Below, piece after piece: positions 15,852-18,274 of a stretch of 18,274 nt of DNA. Source of the DNA: an uncultured Pseudogracilibacillus sp. GTDB taxonomy: Bacteria; Bacillota; Bacilli; Bacillales; Amphibacillaceae. The position numbers and the translations under genes were made by a program. The stretch spans positions 1 through 18,274 of the forward strand of contig CALGOZ010000069.1 of the NCBI GenBank assembly GCA_937960785.1. Direction: 5' to 3'. Under the pieces are notes generated by a model. It saw only the letters and a list, made by a program, of their open reading frames with translations. It searched no databases and was not told the origin of the DNA. Positions within the stretch are counted from its first letter, which is position 1, and every line of letters starts with the position of its first letter.

Positions 15852-17093
15852 TTACTTTAATACCGATTGATAATGTTCGTAGTAATCTTCAACATGAAAC
15901 AAGAGGAAAAGTTCTATATATAAATCCGTTTTTTCCATCACGTTCGTAAAGTCAATTGAAGTTAGCTCTGTTACTTGTTTCAATCGGTAATGGAGCGTAT
16001 TGTGATGAATAAATAATTCATCAGCCGTCTGACTTACTTTCGTATCATTCTTCAAGTAATACCAAACGGTCTTAACGAGCTCACTGTTCGTCTTTAGATC
16101 TTTATCCATCAAGGCAACGATTTGTCCATTTCTATATTGTTCCGTTACATTCTTCTTATACATTGCTTTTAAGTGACGATGTAAACCTAGATCTCGATAG
16201 AAATAAACATTTTGTTCAGTAACGTTTAAAAAGGACATCGTTTCAATTACTTCTAACGCTTCCAAGTAACTCTTTCGTACTTTTCGAATCGAGTCGTACT
16301 TATTACCAATGCCAATAAATAGAGCCTCGACTTCTTCGGAAGATAAAGTATCTTTTATTTCTTCTATTAGATGAGTAAGTTGTACTGATGAATCTTCTTG
16401 TTCACCGTTGTTAACGAGCCCGATAATTTCTGTCCCCTTACCTAAATAATACCCAATTTCATCCCTTTCAAAAATAGACTTTATTTTATCGAGTAAATAA
16501 AGCTTTTCTGCATCTTTTACAAATAGTACAATGACGGTAAAATCGGATGGTAACGTATATTGGGCTAATTTAGCTGCACGGAACACTTCTACATCATTAG
16601 TAAAATCCCCATTGACTAATTTCCAAATTAGGGTCGGTACATCGTTTTTCTCGACGAATTCTTCTTTATAAAATAGTTCGCCAATTCGAGCTGCAGTTTT
16701 TGCTATAAAATCGAGTTGCGTTCCATTAATGGTTTTATCCGGATCGTAAATCCATAAATAACCGAAGTGTTGTTGACGGAATTTAATACTAATCGCTAAT
16801 CGTTTGAAAAAGTTTGTATCTTCTATTAAATGGAGATATATTGGTTTACTTTCTGTGATTAAACGATCGATGACGCCTTCTTTTTTCAAATGTTCGATTA
16901 CAAAAAGGGGACAACGTTTTGTCAATATTGTCTTCTGTTGAATCGAATCGAAGGCTTCTTCCGTCGGCGCACTATAGGCAACTAATTCAAAATCATGGTT
17001 TTCTAAAATAACAGCCTTTTTTAACAATGTACTTAACTGCTCGACTAACTGATGAACATCATTTAATTCTAATACGCTCTCCGTCATTTCCAT
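15852..17093 (-). CDS. PucR-family transcriptional regulator, likely proline-responsive PutR
   Basis: A 413-residue protein from the chosen start. The C-terminus carries the PucR-type helix-turn-helix (NDTKVSQTADELFIHHNTLH, then YRLKQVTELTSID, about 350-390), which recognises DNA in activators of catabolic operons. The N-terminal half looks like a GAF-like sensory domain (with VILENHDFELVAYSAPTEE and GYLWIYDPDKTI), followed by a central domain. Bacillus PutR is a member of this family and activates proline use, and the gene is next to pruA and putP, so proline sensing is the best inference. The frame opens at an ATG at 17114, but an AGAGGAG site seven bases before the ATG at 17093 (MEMTESVLELN) falls inside the longer version and supports the shorter start. 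A good promoter lies about 120 bp upstream. Confidence 0.85.
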   Translation of the reverse strand: MEMTESVLELNDVHQLVEQLSTLLKKAVILENHDFELVAYSAPTEEAFDSIQQKTILTKRCPLFVIEHLKKEGVIDRLITESKPIYLHLIEDTNFFKRLAISIKFRQQHFGYLWIYDPDKTINGTQLDFIAKTAARIGELFYKEEFVEKNDVPTLIWKLVNGDFTNDVEVFRAAKLAQYTLPSDFTVIVLFVKDAEKLYLLDKIKSIFERDEIGYYLGKGTEIIGLVNNGEQEDSSVQLTHLIEEIKDTLSSEEVEALFIGIGNKYDSIRKVRKSYLEALEVIETMSFLNVTEQNVYFYRDLGLHRHLKAMYKKNVTEQYRNGQIVALMDKDLKTNSELVKTVWYYLKNDTKVSQTADELFIHHNTLHYRLKQVTELTSIDFTNVMEKTDLYIELFLLFHVEDYYEHYQSVLK

Positions 17094-17214
17094 TGTTCTA
17101 CTCCTCTTTATCATGTAAAATAAATAACTTATCTATCTTTATTCTACTAGGGATAAAGAGGTGTGTCTAACGAATAAACTATATAAACAGAACAATTTCA
17201 TTACGGCTATTATA

Positions 17215-17243
17215 AGTATAGGATTTTTTATTTTCTTTAACAA
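17215..17243 (-). promoter_or_regulatory. Candidate sigma-A promoter of the PucR-type regulator
   Basis: On the minus strand TTGTTA (17238-17243) and TATACT (17215-17220) are separated by exactly 17 bp, giving a leader of about 110 nt before the start at 17093. A palindrome, ATTACAT-ATA-ATGTAAT (17298-17314), lies about 55 bp upstream of the -35 box, a position suited to an activator or autoregulator. Confidence 0.55.
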
Positions 17244-17297
17244 TATGTGAAAAATATAATAACTTTTGCTCACTTTTGTGTAAGTTGCACAACAGAG

Positions 17298-17314
17298 ATT
17301 ACATATAATGTAAT
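17298..17314. promoter_or_regulatory. Palindrome upstream of the regulator promoter
   Basis: ATTACAT-ATA-ATGTAAT is a perfect 7-bp inverted repeat with a 3-bp centre. It shares TTACA/TGTAA half-sites with the palindrome at 13971-13990 before putP. A regulatory role is inferred only. Confidence 0.35.
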
Positions 17315-17366
17315 TTAGCAAACTAAATCAACTCTTTTAAACCTAATGTCGAATAAAAGATGATAA

Positions 17367-17576
17367 ACTTTTAGTGAAAAGATACAAAAGGTAATCCGTT
17401 ATGAATATTTACCAAGTAATATTTCACCAGAAATAGGCTGGAAGAAAAATAAGCAAATAAAATGGCGTGTTCAGTTAGATTGCACACCATTTCTTTATTT
17501 TATACGTACATTAGAAAAGACGATTTACCCAGCATTTCCATTTAAACATCTTTCATCATCTTACGTGGCGGGATAA
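17367..17576 (+). pseudogene. Open frame without a start codon, possible gene remnant
   Basis: A 69-codon stop-free frame gives a protein-like sequence (containing IRYEYLPSNISPEIGWKK, then WRVQLDCTPFLYFIRTLEK and YPAFPFKHLSSSYVAG). It has no ATG, GTG or TTG near its beginning, two stops immediately upstream, and no ribosome binding site. It may be the tail of a decayed gene or chance. I recognise no family. Confidence 0.2.
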
Positions 17577-17663
17577 TTTATTAATTGCTTTATGCCGAAG
17601 AAGTTAATAAGTAAAAACGCTAAAAGTCACTCATCGTGGTTAAATTAAATGTGCTGAACATTT

Positions 17664-17920
17664 TAAACTTACTTGGTGGACCATCTACTGAGTAAGTTAG
17701 CAGGGATTTTCGTTAACACTACATAGTGGATGCGTCTGTTGAATAGGAATACTCGCTTTAGCATCCCAACTTACTCAATGGAACATTCCCATGGGTAAGC
17801 TTACATACAAAAACATTCCAACCTACTCAATAAACACCAGCCATAAGTAAGTCCATGTACAGAAATGTTTTATCCTACTTAATGGAGACCCATCTATCAA
17901 ATGAGTTAAATAAAGATAAT
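17664..17920. repeat. Second, diverged array of the 52-bp hairpin repeat (array 2)
   Basis: Five copies start at about 17664, 17713, 17766, 17818 and 17870 (spacing 49, 53, 52, 52), in the same orientation as array 1 but far less alike. They keep the arms CTTAC and GTAAG and an A-rich linker. The third copy, CTTACTCAATGGA-N4-TCCCATGGGTAAG, and the first, CTTACTTGGTGGA-N3-TCTACTGAGTAAG, form hairpins of about 13 bp. Comparing copies suggests an ancestral near-perfect palindrome of roughly ACTTACTCAGTGGA facing TCCACTGAGTAAGT. Confidence 0.8.
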
Positions 17921-18109
17921 ACATCATCTTATCCAGTAGTATTTCAAAAAAGTAGAGCAATAAACAGAACTCTTAAAAACCTTAGCGCAGAGGGAGGGTA
18001 GGTAGTTTTTAACGCGAAGGATGTTAGCAATTTTTTCGAATATTCTAGAACACATAAATCAAATTACGTAATAGTAACTAAGCTGAGAGGGGAGTATTGC
18101 GATAATTAA
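17882..18109 (+). pseudogene. Possible pseudogene with one internal amber stop
   Basis: From an ATG at 17882 the frame gives 39 codons (METHLSNELNKD, then SSYPVVFQKSRAINRTLKNL) to a TAG at 17999. It then continues open for 35 codons (VVFNAKDVSNFFEYSRTHKS, then NYVIVTKLRGEYCDN) to a TAA at 18107. The continuation in the same frame and the protein-like composition suggest a gene broken by one nonsense change. The start lies inside the last repeat copy and has no ribosome binding site, so the true beginning may be missing. Family not recognised; chance is possible in AT-rich DNA. Confidence 0.25.
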
Positions 18110-18112
18110 AAT

Positions 18113-18158
18113 AAAAAAGAATGGACTGAATTCCTACATTATAGAGTAGTTCAGTCCA
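18113..18158 (-). terminator. Intrinsic terminator of the gene entering from the right
   Basis: ATGGACTGAA and TTCAGTCCAT form a perfect 10-bp stem. On the minus strand it is followed by TCTTTTTTATTTT. It lies about 55 bp beyond the stop of the partial gene at 18213. The plus-strand side lacks a T tract. Confidence 0.85.
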
Positions 18159-18212
18159 TCCATTAATTTAAGAAAGATTGCCCCTAGTTTTATAAATTAA
18201 TATATACATTTT

Positions 18213-18274
18213 TTAGTGGAAAATATGCACAGTCGGCTCTTCTTCACCACTATCCCGGAAAATTAAACTTTCAG
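18213..18274 (-). CDS. C-terminal end of a gene running in from the right edge
   Basis: Only the last 19 codons and the TAA stop (18213-18215) are in the window. They read ESLIFRDSGEEEPTVHIFH, which looks like a genuine protein end, and a strong minus-strand terminator follows. The sequence is too short to assign a family. In Bacillus genomes the pcrA-ligA-camS cluster precedes this gat/opuE neighbourhood, so a CamS-type lipoprotein is one possibility, but nothing in these 19 residues proves it. Confidence 0.55.
   Translation of the reverse strand, partial: ESLIFRDSGEEEPTVHIFH

Larger units (their letters stand above)
17115..18212. other. Region without intact genes right of the regulator
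   Basis: About 1.1 kb with no credible complete gene. It contains the regulator promoter, the palindrome at 17298, two weak remnant-like frames (17367-17576 and 17882-18109), repeat array 2 (17664-17920) and the terminator at 18113-18158. The stretch 17577-17663 shows nothing identifiable. Confidence 0.7.

Noticed and set aside
17139..17321. 60-codon minus-strand open frame upstream of the regulator
   Set aside because: It has low-complexity AT-rich composition, no ribosome binding site and no recognisable features, and it overlaps the regulator's predicted promoter.
1..17920. Composite transposon or integrated element bounded by the two repeat arrays
   Set aside because: The enclosed genes are mostly chromosomal core genes (gatCAB, rlmCD, dgkB) in a Bacillus-like order, and no transposase, integrase or target-site duplication was seen.

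Overview
This is a chromosomal segment from a low-GC Gram-positive bacterium of the Bacillaceae type. The evidence is the AT-rich DNA, the strong AGGAGG-type ribosome binding sites, a heterotrimeric GatCAB amidotransferase, a Bacillus-type RlmCD 23S rRNA methyltransferase, a DgkB lipid kinase and a PucR-family proline regulator. I cannot name the species from sequence alone. Almost every gene lies on the minus strand. The one convincing plus-strand gene encodes a secreted protein of unknown function.

Layout, left to right. Positions 1-531 hold a tandem array of 52-bp units with inverted-repeat potential. Next come an exonuclease III-type AP endonuclease gene (532-1359), a TatD-family metal-dependent hydrolase (1489-2259) and an unrecognised membrane protein (2377-2994). 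A divergent secreted orphan follows (3057-4064), closed by a strong terminator. Then come rlmCD (4158-5549), dgkB (5732-6661) and the gatC-gatA-gatB operon (6815-10007), separated by intrinsic terminators. An accessory stretch follows: a poorly preserved small gene (10336-10499) and the translationally coupled GDYXXLXY-like/DUF2157 membrane pair (10535-12252). The proline block is a PutP/OpuE-type symporter (12421-13920), a P5C dehydrogenase (14244-15797) and a PucR/PutR-like regulator (15852-17093). The right end (17.1-18.27 kb) has no intact gene. It holds decayed-looking open frames, a second more diverged array of the same 52-bp repeat family, a terminator, and the last 19 codons of a gene entering from the right.

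The genes form three functional groups. GatCAB makes Gln-tRNA(Gln) (and Asn-tRNA(Asn) where needed) and RlmCD modifies 23S rRNA, so both serve translation. DgkB recycles diacylglycerol in the membrane. The regulator, P5C dehydrogenase and symporter form a proline uptake and oxidation unit, but no proline dehydrogenase gene is present. Each proline gene has its own intergenic region with perfect palindromes, and each of the two enzyme/transport genes is followed by, or preceded by, a hairpin, so they look like separately tuned units.

The least explained items are the two 52-bp repeat arrays at opposite ends of the window, the small frame-disrupted gene at 10.4 kb that ends exactly at a terminator, and the secreted orphan that lacks a ribosome binding site. 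I did not find a convincing new defence system, CRISPR array, mobile element or RNA gene.
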